Assembly: GCF_000208925.1 (NCBI RefSeq)
Contig: NW_001914869.1
Location: forward strand, 62,001 to 126,000
DNA length: 64,000 bases
Direction of reading: 5' to 3'
Origin: Entamoeba histolytica HM-1:IMSS
Lineage: Eukaryota; Evosea; Mastigamoebida; Endamoebidae
The notes below the pieces were generated by a model. It was not told the origin of the DNA and ran no database searches. It saw only the letters and a program-made list of their open reading frames with translations. Below, piece after piece: positions 48,401 through 57,795 of this stretch. Made by a program: the position numbers and the translations under genes. The first letter of the stretch is position 1. Each line of letters opens with the position of its first letter.

Positions 48401-49462
48401 ATGATCTTCTTGTATATTCTTTTATTATTTTCAATTGTACAAGCAACACATAACCCAAAACATGTTCTTATTGTTTATTCAGGTGGGACAATTGGAATGA
48501 AACAAGGAAAACAAGGATGGGAACCACAACCTGGATATCTTCAATCATTGATGCGAGAAATGCCACAATTCCAAAGTGAAACATTACCATATTATGATAT
48601 TATTGAATTAAATCCATTACTTGATTCATCAGCTATGACACCAAAAGATTGGGTAAGAATGGCAGTTGTAATTAATGAGAATTATAATGATTATGATGGA
48701 TTTGTTGTATTACATGGAACTGATACCCTTGCATATACTTCAAGTATTCTTTCATTTATGTTTGAGAATTTGAATAAGACAATTGTAGTTACTGGAGCAC
48801 AAACACCATTATGTCAACCATATTCTGATGCTACAAATAATTTACTAAGTGCATTAACAACTGCTGGTGATATTCCAATTCCAGAAGTTGTTGTTACTTT
48901 TGGAGGACATTTGTATCGAGGAAATAGAGTTCAAAAGTTAAAAGCAAATAGTTATGAGGGGTTTGACTCTGCTAATTATCCAGCATTGGCAATGTTTGGT
49001 GCTGAAATTCTTGTTGATTGGCCACATGTTAATCCATATGCTAATGAGCCAATGAGATTTATTCCTACTGTTACAGATGGTGTTATTATTATTTATCTTC
49101 ATCCAGGGATTACATCAACATTTATTGAAGCAGTTTTAAATAATAATGTGAGAGGTGTAATATTAGCAGCATTTGGTGCAGGCAATGGTCCTGATAAAGA
49201 AAACTTTTTAAAACCTATGAGAGAAGCAATTCAAAGAGGAGTTGTTATTGTTGATGTAACACAATGTCATATGGGAAGAGTTGACTTAGATGATTATAGT
49301 GCAGCATATGGATATAAATCAATTGGTGTTGTTAGTGGTGGAGATATGACTATTGAAGCAGCATTCAGTAAATTAACATGGTTACTTGCTCAAGGAATGA
49401 CACCAGATGAAGTAAGAAATAATATTAAATCGAATCTTAGAGGAGAATTAACTATTCTCTAA
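48401..49462 (+). CDS. L-asparaginase with signal peptide
   Basis: 353 aa. Hydrolyses asparagine to aspartate and ammonia. Seen: hydrophobic signal peptide 1-15 (IFLYILLLFSIVQA), so likely secreted or lysosomal; nucleophile threonine T30 in YSGGTIGM; LDSSAMTP (75-82); HGTDTLAYT (T107, D108); VTGAQTPL; RGNRVQKLKA (K as the proton-relay lysine). Residue patterns (WEPQPGYL, NENYNDYDGFVVLHGTDT) resemble E. coli AnsA, the cytosolic type I enzyme (YIPVSGHL, HYDDYDGFVILHGTDT), yet this protein has an export signal. Typical length for the family. A bacterial origin is possible but not shown here. Intronless. Confidence 0.92.
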   Translation: MIFLYILLLFSIVQATHNPKHVLIVYSGGTIGMKQGKQGWEPQPGYLQSLMREMPQFQSETLPYYDIIELNPLLDSSAMTPKDWVRMAVVINENYNDYDGFVVLHGTDTLAYTSSILSFMFENLNKTIVVTGAQTPLCQPYSDATNNLLSALTTAGDIPIPEVVVTFGGHLYRGNRVQKLKANSYEGFDSANYPALAMFGAEILVDWPHVNPYANEPMRFIPTVTDGVIIIYLHPGITSTFIEAVLNNNVRGVILAAFGAGNGPDKENFLKPMREAIQRGVVIVDVTQCHMGRVDLDDYSAAYGYKSIGVVSGGDMTIEAAFSKLTWLLAQGMTPDEVRNNIKSNLRGELTIL

Positions 49463-49535
49463 TAATGTGTTTGGTTGTTTAATTGAAGAATTTTTACGAA
49501 GAATTTAAAGAATATAATCAAAAAGAAAATGAAGT

Positions 49536-50282
49536 TTAATGAATTGTTGAATAATTATGAACTTCAGATTCAAGAATTTTAATCAAATCTTTTGTTTTAG
49601 TATCATCATCTTGGCTAATTTGATCTATTGCTGATAAATCAATAACTTCTTCTCCTTTGTCATTGATTTGAATAAAAGAGTCATTATCATCATCAATAAC
49701 TATTGGTTTTTCTTGTATTAGACTTAAATCAATATTAAATACATTAGACTTTTTTGATGGTTGTTTTGTAGTTTGAGTTAGAACATCAGAATCTTTTTTA
49801 ATAGTATTTATATTTGGTTGTTGTATATCAAACTTAAGTTGTTTCATTCTTGAATCACTTTTTCTAACCTTTAATACTGGATGGATTGATGAAGGTGGAA
49901 GAATATTTCCATTTGTAGGAAGTAGTTGTTTTGAAGAAATATTAGGAATAACACTATTTGTTGATGTTAATTGATTGGTTAATAGTTGTGTTTTAGTATT
50001 GTTTGTGATGTACGCTGGTGGTTGAAGTAATAGTAAATCTGATACTGTACTTTTCATTGGATTGTTATTTTGAGAAGTAAAAGGAGATTGATCTAATAAG
50101 ATTTCTGTTTCATTATTCTGGGGATTTTCATCTAATTCTATAACTTCAATTTTTTCCATAGAAAGAGGTTGAATGTCTATATATTTAATTTTGCTAGTAT
50201 CATAACTATTATACAATTTAGAGTTTGGAAGATTATTGTAGATTTTTTTAAGTTGTTGAATAAGTATGTAATCTCTTTTCAT
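49536..50282 (-). CDS. Unrecognised polar protein with SUMO-interaction-like motifs
   Basis: 248 aa from ATG 50282 (a start at 50321 would add 13 residues but leaves only 13 nt before the TRM8 start; I prefer 50282). Low-complexity, S/T/Q/N-rich, no globular domain recognised. Seen: three hydrophobic-acidic clusters of the SIM type, IEVIELDE, PIVIDDDNDS and EEVIDLSAIDQ, each a run of I/V/L followed by D/E; the first in the N-terminal third, the other two near the C-terminus. Such proteins often bind SUMO or act as targeting factors. Divergent from TRM8; a bidirectional promoter is likely. Function unknown. Confidence 0.6.
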   Translation of the reverse strand: MKRDYILIQQLKKIYNNLPNSKLYNSYDTSKIKYIDIQPLSMEKIEVIELDENPQNNETEILLDQSPFTSQNNNPMKSTVSDLLLLQPPAYITNNTKTQLLTNQLTSTNSVIPNISSKQLLPTNGNILPPSSIHPVLKVRKSDSRMKQLKFDIQQPNINTIKKDSDVLTQTTKQPSKKSNVFNIDLSLIQEKPIVIDDDNDSFIQINDKGEEVIDLSAIDQISQDDDTKTKDLIKILESEVHNYSTIH

Positions 50283-50334
50283 TTTAAGTGTTTTGTTTTT
50301 CTTAGATGATCTCAAAATCATATTCCACCATTCT

Positions 50335-51066
50335 ATGTCTTCAGAACATCAAACAACAGAACATTCACATAACTCAATAATAAAGAAAAAGAAGGGTATT
50401 AAGCCTTTCCACAGAGTTCATGCACACAGAAATCCTCTTGCTGATAGTCCATCAACAAATCCAATTACACCACAATCTCTTGATTGGAAATTATATTTCC
50501 CAAATGGAAAACCAGCAGAAATGCTTGATATTGGATGTGGTTGGGGAGGATTAGTTAGAGAGGTAGGAATGATTCAAGAGAAAAATGTCCTTGGCATGGA
50601 AATTCGAGACCCAGCAGTTCAATACGGATTAGAAAAGATTCAAGCTGCACGAGAAAAAAATGAGTTAAAGAATGTTTGGATTATTCAATGTAATTGTATG
50701 AAATATGTTGATAATTACTTTGTTAAAGGTCAATTGTTGAAAATATTCATCACATTTCCTGACCCTCATTTTAAAAATTCAGTAAAGCGAAGAAGAATAA
50801 TTAATCCACATTTTGCTGCTATGTATGTTTATCTCTTAAAACCAGGAGAGGGAATGTTGTACACAGCATCTGATGTAAAAGAACTCTTTGATTGGAATAC
50901 ACAAAGTTTGGATCAACAACCACTATTAGAACGAATGCCAGATGATTATACTGATGATTATTTAAATATTGTAATGTTCAAAACAGAAGAAGCTAAAAAA
51001 GTTGATAGAGAACAAAGACAAAAATGGGGAGCTTGTTATAGAAGAAGAATTGAAGAACCTTTCTAA
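50335..51066 (+). CDS. TRM8: tRNA (guanine-N7-)-methyltransferase, TRM8/METTL1
   Basis: 243 aa from ATG 50335. Methylates G46 in tRNA variable loops, with a WD-repeat partner (TRM82). Seen: basic N-terminal region, the S-adenosylmethionine loop MLDIGCGWGGLVREV, acidic loop GMEIRDPAVQYG, and the family signature FPDPHFKNSVKRRRIINP (FPDPHFKxxKxKRR), followed by YLLKPGEGMLYTASDV and final YRRRIEEPF. No membrane or signal sequence. The TTG at 50293 in frame was rejected as start. Shares its upstream region with the SIM protein. Intronless. Confidence 0.95.
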   Translation: MSSEHQTTEHSHNSIIKKKKGIKPFHRVHAHRNPLADSPSTNPITPQSLDWKLYFPNGKPAEMLDIGCGWGGLVREVGMIQEKNVLGMEIRDPAVQYGLEKIQAAREKNELKNVWIIQCNCMKYVDNYFVKGQLLKIFITFPDPHFKNSVKRRRIINPHFAAMYVYLLKPGEGMLYTASDVKELFDWNTQSLDQQPLLERMPDDYTDDYLNIVMFKTEEAKKVDREQRQKWGACYRRRIEEPF

Positions 51067-52576
51067 TTGACTGATTTTTAGTATTAGTTTAATTTAATAT
51101 CTTTTTATATTTTGTCTCATTACAAACAGCATAGACTATTGATAACAGACATAATTTATGACTTATTTATGAGTCTTATTAATAAACAAAATTCCTAAGA
51201 GTGAGGGTGTTTCTCTTTTAGTAAGATGGTTTTTATAATTTGAGTTATTGAATAGAATAGGTATTTAATGAGTCATTGAAAAGTGTTAGAGTTTATGTTT
51301 AAATACACTCATTGGTATTGTTATTTCATCTTACTAACATAGTTTCTATCCTTTATTTTTCATGATTATATGTGGTCAATTCAATATACAAGTTAATGGC
51401 TTTTTCAATAAATATTTGTTATAACTTGAGTTATTATAAGAAAGACATTTAAGTAAGTTGGTAAAATGTTTTTACTAATAATAAGAAGAAATGGATTGTA
51501 GTGAGTTATATTATTTTTTATTTAATTAAATAAAGATTTGGTTTTTATATCAATGGCATTACTAATGTTATAATATTAAATTGAAATTTGTTGATTATTG
51601 TGGTAGTAAATAACTGATGTTTGTTACTAATAATGATGTTATGATTAACAGTCATAAATAAATTGATATAATAATTCAAAGAGTATATTAATTACAAGTT
51701 GTTATTCAACAATACCATGAATGTCATGTGATTCGATCAAAAAGAAGTGAACATAAAACTATTTGAACAAACCATCTTCATTTCACATTATTATGTTATT
51801 TATAATCATTACCATCTTTTAAACATTATTTATTAATAACATATAAATAAATACTTATTGGTTAACAAAATGCTGAATGGATTAATATATCTCATTATTA
51901 CATTTAGCATCATTTCTATTTCTTTTTGTAAATAATTAGTATATTTTCAGTTTTTATTACTCTAATATTTCTTATCATTTATATTCTTTGTTTGTCATGT
52001 GAAATAAATATGAATCGACAATAAAATTATTATAATATTTTGTTAATACTTATTGTTTATATCAGTCACATGAATGACATCCTGATTCATTAACCCACAA
52101 GATTTTTGGAATTTGAAAATGACAAAAAAGGATGCAATAGTCAAGTTAATCAAATATAAATAATGTCACTAGTATTAGAACAACTTTGGTCAATGACACA
52201 TAACGAATATAAAAAGATGATGTTAGGATGAAATGTGATAATGATAATTTTTCTTAATTTTGCATTAAGAGTTTAGTTCAACTCCATCAAATTTCTTATT
52301 ATTTATTTGGAATAAAGTATTAGCAAACAAATAAGTTAATGAAATATATTTTATTTCAGTGTTTTAATTTACAACATTTATTAAAAGTGTTTGTATAATA
52401 GTAATTTCCTTTTACTAATTAATTAATCAACAGAATTATAACAAAAAATTAAAACATACAAGCACATTTATTCTATTTCAATAAGCAGGTTGTTTATTAA
52501 TCAAACAATTATTAAATAGTAATTCTCATTTGATACTGTCAATAATGTTTTAATTTTGTTTAAAGAAAAAGAAAAA
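51067..52576. other. Long intergenic region with nested inverted repeat
   Basis: 1,510 nt between TRM8 and the tRNA gene; no ORF of 60 codons. An 11-bp perfect inverted repeat (51218-51228 TTAGTAAGATG, 51327-51337 its complement) encloses a smaller one (AATGAGT at 51267-51273, ACTCATT at 51307-51313). A degenerate direct repeat, 51235-51287 and 51421-51469, starts ATAA(T/C)TTGAGTTATT. TGAGTCA, an AP-1-type site, lies at 51269-51275. Biological role unknown. Confidence 0.5.
52572..52576 (-). terminator. RNA polymerase III terminator (T5) of tRNA-Ile
   Basis: Five T residues on the minus strand immediately after the tRNA discriminator base. Confidence 0.7.
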
Positions 52577-52659
52577 TGGTCCCGGCGGGGATCGAACCCG
52601 CGACCCTCGCATTTCTCTTTTCTATAAGTACGATGCACTACCGACTGTGCTACGGGGCC
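52577..52659 (-). tRNA. tRNA-Ile (UAU) with 10-nt intron
   Basis: 83 nt, cloverleaf drawn by hand. Acceptor 5' GGCCCCG pairs with 3' CGGGACC except for a C3-A70 mismatch; D-arm GCAC/GTGC; anticodon stem TCGTA/TGCGA; T-stem GCGGG/CCCGC with loop TTCGATC; discriminator A. The anticodon loop is CTTATA+A, anticodon TAT at 52626..52624, interrupted after position 37 by a 10-nt intron (52622..52613). tRNA-Ile(UAU) is one of the two classes that usually carry an intron. It stands alone, not in a tandem array, although most Entamoeba tRNA genes sit in arrays. The mismatch could be real, edited, or a sequencing error. Confidence 0.92.
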
Positions 52660-53241
52660 TTCTTGCTTTTTGTTTCATTCTTTCTTGATTTGTTCTTACT
52701 TTATTTTTAAATTGAAATTTGATTATGACAACCAATTGAAATAACAACATTACTTCTTTCATGTAAATTAAAAACAAACAAATTCAAAAAAAAATCATGT
52801 TTAGTAAACATTCATCATTGTGTCTTTGTTTTTATTTCAATTATAACAATCCACCCATTCATTTAGGTGTGATTTGACTTACTCTTGTTTTTACAATGTG
52901 CATTTTCAATTCCTTTAAATTGAAATGGGTTGTTTGTAGTAATATAACAAATAATGCACTTCATAAAGTGTTTTATTTGAATGACCAAATGATAAAGAAT
53001 ATGACTTAGAAATGATTACACTAAATAATCTAAAAGTACTAATACAAAAACAACAACATTAGAAATGTCTGGTTCTGTACTTGTCTTTATCAAGAATATC
53101 TATTTTTTTAATATGATTCTCTAATTCTTTTAAATATTCAATTATTAAGAAAAATATGAATATATATACTATTTTTATAAGACATGTAAAAAGAGTAATT
53201 TCAAAAAAAATAAAGAAAATTTAACACGAAAAGTGGTCAAT
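52660..53241. other. Intergenic region, no gene recognised
   Basis: 582 nt between the tRNA gene and the ACD stop codon. AT-rich; no ORF, no RNA fold recognised. Confidence 0.55.
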
Positions 53242-55383
53242 TTATGGTTGGATGACGAGGTGAGAGTACTTTGGTACTTCCTTACCAATCATATTCTTGT
53301 CTAAGACAATCTTAGCATCAAGGACAAGGAATTCTTCATAAGAGACAGCAAGTGGATTAATATCAACTTCTGAGATTTCTGGGAAGTCCATAATCATCTT
53401 TGAGAATTGGACAAGGATCTTCTTAAGTCCTTCAACATCACAAGCTGGCATTCCTCTGTATCCTCTTAATAATTTAGAAATCTTAGTTCCATCAATAAGT
53501 CTATCAGCTTCTTGTAATCCAATTGGTGGAAGAGCAATATTAGTATCTTTGTATAATTCAACAGTAACACCTCCCATACCAAAGACAATGACTGGACCGA
53601 ATAATGGATCTTTCTTGCATCCAATGATACATTCATATTTAAATCCAACCATCTTTTCAAGGAGAACTCCATGAATTCTAGCTTCTGGTTTCTTTTCTTT
53701 AACAGATGTCATAATGTCTCTGTAAGCCTTTCTAATTTCTTCTTCAGTTGTTAATTTAACTTTAACTCCTCCAACATCAGTCTTGTGCATAATATCTGGT
53801 GAAAGAATTTTCATGACAACTGGTGTTCCAATTTTCATAGCTTCAGCAACTGCTTCGTCTTCAGTTGAGGCTTTAGCCATACCTTTAATTGGAATTCCAT
53901 ATTTAGAGAACATCATCTTTCCTTCATATTCAGTGAATGTTGTTCTTCCATCAGCAACAACATCAGCAATAAGTTTCTTAGCTCCTTCATAATCAACTTG
54001 AACATCAAGATATTTTGGAATTTCCTTTAATTTAGCAGCAATGTCTGGATGTCTCATAATATAACCAAATGCAGTAACAGCTCTTTCTGGTGTTTCAAAG
54101 TTTGGAATCTTTCCTTCTTCAAGAATCTTGACACCAGCTTCGACTTCTGATTGACCCATCCATGAGGCAAGGACTGGTTTTTGATATGGTCCATGTTCAA
54201 CTAATGATTTAGCAACAGCAACTGGATCAGTCATAGCTTGTGGAGTTAAGACAACAACAACTCCGTCAATTTGTGGATCCTTAATAACAATATCAAGAGT
54301 CTTTTGGTAAACACCAGCAGTAGCATCACCAAGAACATCAACTGGATTAGAATGTGACCAGAATGGTGAAAGGAATGCATTAAGTTCATTCATAGTAGAT
54401 TCTGAAAGTTTAGCAAGATGACCATGAACTGAAACAAGTCTATCAGTTGAAATAACACCAGGTCCTCCAGCATTAGTAATAATGCAAAGTCTGTTATTTT
54501 GTGGAATATTTTGGGTAGCAAGGACGTGAGCACAATCCCAAAGATCACAAATTGAATCTACACGAATACATCCACATCTATCAAAGACTGCATCATAAAC
54601 TGCATCATTTCCAGCAAGTGATCCAGTATGTGACATAGCAGCAGCAGCTCCTTCTGATGATTTACCAGCTTTAAGTAAGATAATTGGTTTGTCAGCAGCA
54701 AATTCACGAGCTCTTAAGACAAATTTCTTAGCATCTTTAATTGATTCAATGTACATAAGAATTGAAGTGACTTTTGGATCTTTAGCAAAGAATTCAAAAA
54801 GATCAGCATAATCAGTATCAATTGATGATCCAATTGAAACAAAGTATGAGAATCCAACATGTTGATTAGCAGCCCAATCAAGAATAGCAGTACAAAGGGC
54901 TCCTGATTGTGAAATGAAGGCAACTCCTCCAGCTTCTGGCATAACTGAAGCAAATGATGCATTAACTCCGTCTCTTGGATTGATAATACCAAGACAGTTT
55001 GGACCAATCATTCTCATGTTGTATTTTTGGCAAGTTGCTTGAATTTCAATACACATTTTCTTTCCTTCTTCTCCAGCTTCAGCAAAACCAGCAGTAATGA
55101 TAATAAGTCCTTTAACACCAGCTTCACCACATTCAATACATACACCTGGTACAAATTTAGCTGGAATAGCAATAACTGCAAGATCTACTTTCTCTTCAAT
55201 TTGTCCAATCTTAGCATAACATTTCTTTCCAAAAAGTTCTGGTTTTCTTCCAACTGGATATAAATTTCCTTTATATCCTCCTTTAATCATATTATTCATA
55301 ACAGCATATCCAACAGATTCTTTTCTGTCAGATGCACCAATAACGGCAACTGATTTTGGATTGAAGAGTGGCTCAAATTGCAT
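53242..55383 (-). CDS. ADP-forming acetyl-CoA synthetase (acetate-CoA ligase)
   Basis: 713 aa. Converts acetyl-CoA, ADP and phosphate to acetate, CoA and ATP; the terminal ATP-yielding step of Entamoeba fermentation, cytosolic. Seen: CoA-binding domain (FNPKSVAVIGASDRKESVGY), ligase-CoA core with IGPNCLGIINP and FISQSGALCTAI, phospho-histidine loop AMSHTGSLAGND (His about 257), then the ATP-grasp domain with KILSPDIMHKTDVGGVKVK and IGCKKDPLFGPVIVFGMGGV and DINPLAV at the end. It fuses alpha and beta subunits that are separate in archaea. Codons are notably biased to C-ending and the gene is more GC-rich than neighbours, as in highly expressed Entamoeba genes. Intronless. Confidence 0.96.
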   Translation of the reverse strand: MQFEPLFNPKSVAVIGASDRKESVGYAVMNNMIKGGYKGNLYPVGRKPELFGKKCYAKIGQIEEKVDLAVIAIPAKFVPGVCIECGEAGVKGLIIITAGFAEAGEEGKKMCIEIQATCQKYNMRMIGPNCLGIINPRDGVNASFASVMPEAGGVAFISQSGALCTAILDWAANQHVGFSYFVSIGSSIDTDYADLFEFFAKDPKVTSILMYIESIKDAKKFVLRAREFAADKPIILLKAGKSSEGAAAAMSHTGSLAGNDAVYDAVFDRCGCIRVDSICDLWDCAHVLATQNIPQNNRLCIITNAGGPGVISTDRLVSVHGHLAKLSESTMNELNAFLSPFWSHSNPVDVLGDATAGVYQKTLDIVIKDPQIDGVVVVLTPQAMTDPVAVAKSLVEHGPYQKPVLASWMGQSEVEAGVKILEEGKIPNFETPERAVTAFGYIMRHPDIAAKLKEIPKYLDVQVDYEGAKKLIADVVADGRTTFTEYEGKMMFSKYGIPIKGMAKASTEDEAVAEAMKIGTPVVMKILSPDIMHKTDVGGVKVKLTTEEEIRKAYRDIMTSVKEKKPEARIHGVLLEKMVGFKYECIIGCKKDPLFGPVIVFGMGGVTVELYKDTNIALPPIGLQEADRLIDGTKISKLLRGYRGMPACDVEGLKKILVQFSKMIMDFPEISEVDINPLAVSYEEFLVLDAKIVLDKNMIGKEVPKYSHLVIQP

Positions 55384-56058
55384 TGTAATGATGTTAGTTT
55401 TTTCATCTACCCTATTTAAATCATAATATTCGTGGATCCTCGTGGACTTTACTTGTAAAGGGTTTATCTCTTCTTTTTATTTTCTTCTTGCTCTATTCTT
55501 ATTTTTTTGTTTTTTTTTTTTTTTCTGACACTCCCACTTCTTCATTCTACTTCCTCTTATGTAACTATTCCAGAATTAGATAGAATATATAGATTATTCC
55601 ACATCATCTTTTTTGAAGTTTTTTTTCTTTTTATTCTCTTTTTTTTAGTTCTTGATTTCATTTATCTTACTGTAATACTCAGACTTGATTTGTTTTTAAA
55701 TCTTCAATAATTTTCTTGGAATGCTCTCAGATAATTAATTCTACTGAACTTCAACTTTTTTTTTTGAAAAATTTACTATTCTTTTATTACTCTTATAAAA
55801 ACTCGACGATTTATTTTTAATTCTTTTAAATTAATAACAACAAATTCTTCTTCTATTGTATTATTGTTATATATAACGATTTATAATAAATTCAAGAAAA
55901 GAGAAAAATCAATAGAATAAAGAAATTTTTCTTTTGTACAAAAACCCTTCAAAAAAAAAGAAAGAATTGATTATTTTTCATTTTATTGTATACCTGGATA
56001 TTTTGTAGTTATAACCTGTATAAAAGGTAGTAAAACAGATCTTGTTATATAATTCGTT
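55384..56058. promoter_or_regulatory. Divergent upstream region of ACD and DPRY copy 2
   Basis: 675 nt. Near the ACD start, minus-strand GATTTAAATAG (55413-55423) is TATA-like, and TCGTGGA occurs twice 10 nt apart (55430-55436, 55440-55446), one helical turn, in otherwise AT-only DNA. The remaining part is T-rich, with no gene. It does not resemble the region upstream of DPRY copy 1. Confidence 0.4.
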
Positions 56059-57795
56059 ATGTCAGCCTCTGAAATACAGCCTAATAACGGAGGAGACCCA
56101 TTTATATTTGTAGTCAATAAAAATACTGATTGGAACACACCTTATAAACCACAAGCAGCAGTAGGAACAAATAGAGTGTCTATGTTAATTAAACAGCCTC
56201 AAGAGCAAAAAAGTAATAATACACAAGAAATGAAACAAGAGAGAAGAGAAAGAGGGGGAGAAATAGCAAATCAAGGGAATAAGCGGAATGTTGAGAAAAT
56301 AAATGAGAGAATTAATTATAATGAATATCTTGGGAACATACATAAATATCGAATGAGAGGTGCTAACAAACATTTATTCATTGCATATTATACATTGTTT
56401 GTAAAACCTGTCTTTGAAATCTATCAAAAAACATCAAAAATTCGAGATATTACACAATATACTAAAGATGTATCAAATGCATATGGAGTAGATCCAAATC
56501 GATGTTCTTCAATGTTTGATACATTAAATAGATGGCTTTATTCATCAAGTGGATTAACTAAAGGACCTGATTCAATTTTATTTCGGTCAAGTGAACCATT
56601 TTTAAAAAATATTGATAATAGACAACCAAGTGATTATCCATATTATCAAACAACAAATACAACAGGATATCAACAAAAAGAACCATTCAATGGAATTAGT
56701 GAACTTCCACGGGATGTTAAAACAGCTATTGACCAAACTAAAAAACCAGCACCAATGAAACCTATTCCACGTTATCCTGCACCTTATCCTTTTGGTTATG
56801 ACAAAGACAATCGAGATCAAAGATATCCTAGAGGTTATGATGATCCTTATTATGATGATCCTCGTTTCGACCCAAGATATTCATCATCTAGATTCGACCC
56901 ACGCTTTGACCCAAGGTATGACCCTCGTTTTGAACGATTTGATATGAGATATGATCCAAGATATGATCGGTATGATCCTAGATATGATCCAAGGTATGAT
57001 CGGTATGATCCTAGATATGACAATACCACTGACCCTAGAATTGATATGAGGAATGATCCTCGACTTGACCCTCGACTTAACTATGACACTCGTTATGATC
57101 GTTTGGAACGTGGCATTCAACAACTAGAACGACCAAATGAACGTACACCCCTCGAACGGGGTGCTTCTATTGACCGTCCACCTATTGACACTAAACCATC
57201 TCTGGACAAAGTCTCCGAACGCACTCCACAAGACCTTCAAAGTCGTCCTCAAGTAGACAGAACCCAACGTGTCGGGCTAACAGACATTCGACCACCTCCT
57301 CTTAACGACCCTAGGGATCTTCGTGACCCACGTCTTATGGATTCTAGGTTCGACCCTCGGTATGACAATCGCTATCTTAGAGATCCTCGTTATTTATCTG
57401 ATCCTAGGTATGAGCGTGACCCTTTCTCTCGTGACCCAAGATATATGGGAGACCCTCGTGCTCCATTCGAGCGTAACCCATTAGAACGTGATCCTCGTAT
57501 GGATCCAAGAGCACCATTAGATAGACCTCCTATGGACAGACCTCCTTTAGATCCAAGAGCTTCCATAGACAGACCTCCTATTGATGCAAGAGCACCAATT
57601 GACCGACCTCCTTTAGAAAGAACACCATTAGACCGAGATCCACGTATTCCAATTGATCGACCACCTATTGAACGAGACCCTCGTTTAAATACAGACATTC
57701 ACGATAGGTCAGAAAGAATTGACCGAAGTGATCGTTCTGGGGCTGAGAAAAAGAGAAACTTCTTACCAATTAACAACAATCCACCACCTAAATAA
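56059..57795 (+). CDS. DPRY-repeat protein, copy 2 (unknown function)
   Basis: 578 aa. From codon 5 to 452 identical to copy 1 (32492), including the globular N-terminal region and DPRYD/DRYDPRYD repeats. After codon 453 it follows its own path: more regular repeats DPRYMGDPRAPFERNPLERD, then DRPPMDRPPLDPR, DRPPIDARAPIDRPPLERTP, and an ending SERIDRSDRSGAEKKRNF. This tail continues the R/D repeat style and looks like the more complete form; copy 1 has a shorter, degenerated tail. N-terminal residues differ too (MSASEI here, MSLEEI in copy 1). Intronless, first ATG used. Confidence 0.8.
   Translation: MSASEIQPNNGGDPFIFVVNKNTDWNTPYKPQAAVGTNRVSMLIKQPQEQKSNNTQEMKQERRERGGEIANQGNKRNVEKINERINYNEYLGNIHKYRMRGANKHLFIAYYTLFVKPVFEIYQKTSKIRDITQYTKDVSNAYGVDPNRCSSMFDTLNRWLYSSSGLTKGPDSILFRSSEPFLKNIDNRQPSDYPYYQTTNTTGYQQKEPFNGISELPRDVKTAIDQTKKPAPMKPIPRYPAPYPFGYDKDNRDQRYPRGYDDPYYDDPRFDPRYSSSRFDPRFDPRYDPRFERFDMRYDPRYDRYDPRYDPRYDRYDPRYDNTTDPRIDMRNDPRLDPRLNYDTRYDRLERGIQQLERPNERTPLERGASIDRPPIDTKPSLDKVSERTPQDLQSRPQVDRTQRVGLTDIRPPPLNDPRDLRDPRLMDSRFDPRYDNRYLRDPRYLSDPRYERDPFSRDPRYMGDPRAPFERNPLERDPRMDPRAPLDRPPMDRPPLDPRASIDRPPIDARAPIDRPPLERTPLDRDPRIPIDRPPIERDPRLNTDIHDRSERIDRSDRSGAEKKRNFLPINNNPPPK
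56071..57415 (+). repeat. 1,345-nt duplicated block (second copy)
   Basis: Partner of 32504-33848, same orientation, offset 23,567. The last shared base is C at 57415; the next differs (G versus A at 33849). Confidence 0.9.

Noticed and set aside
53783..55263. Several frames on the plus strand and alternative minus frames across the ACD gene
   Set aside because: Shadows of a long, codon-biased reading frame with full domain coverage on the minus strand.
55507..55710. 67-codon hydrophobic frame
   Set aside because: No ATG start, T-rich promoter DNA; composition explains the apparent membrane protein.
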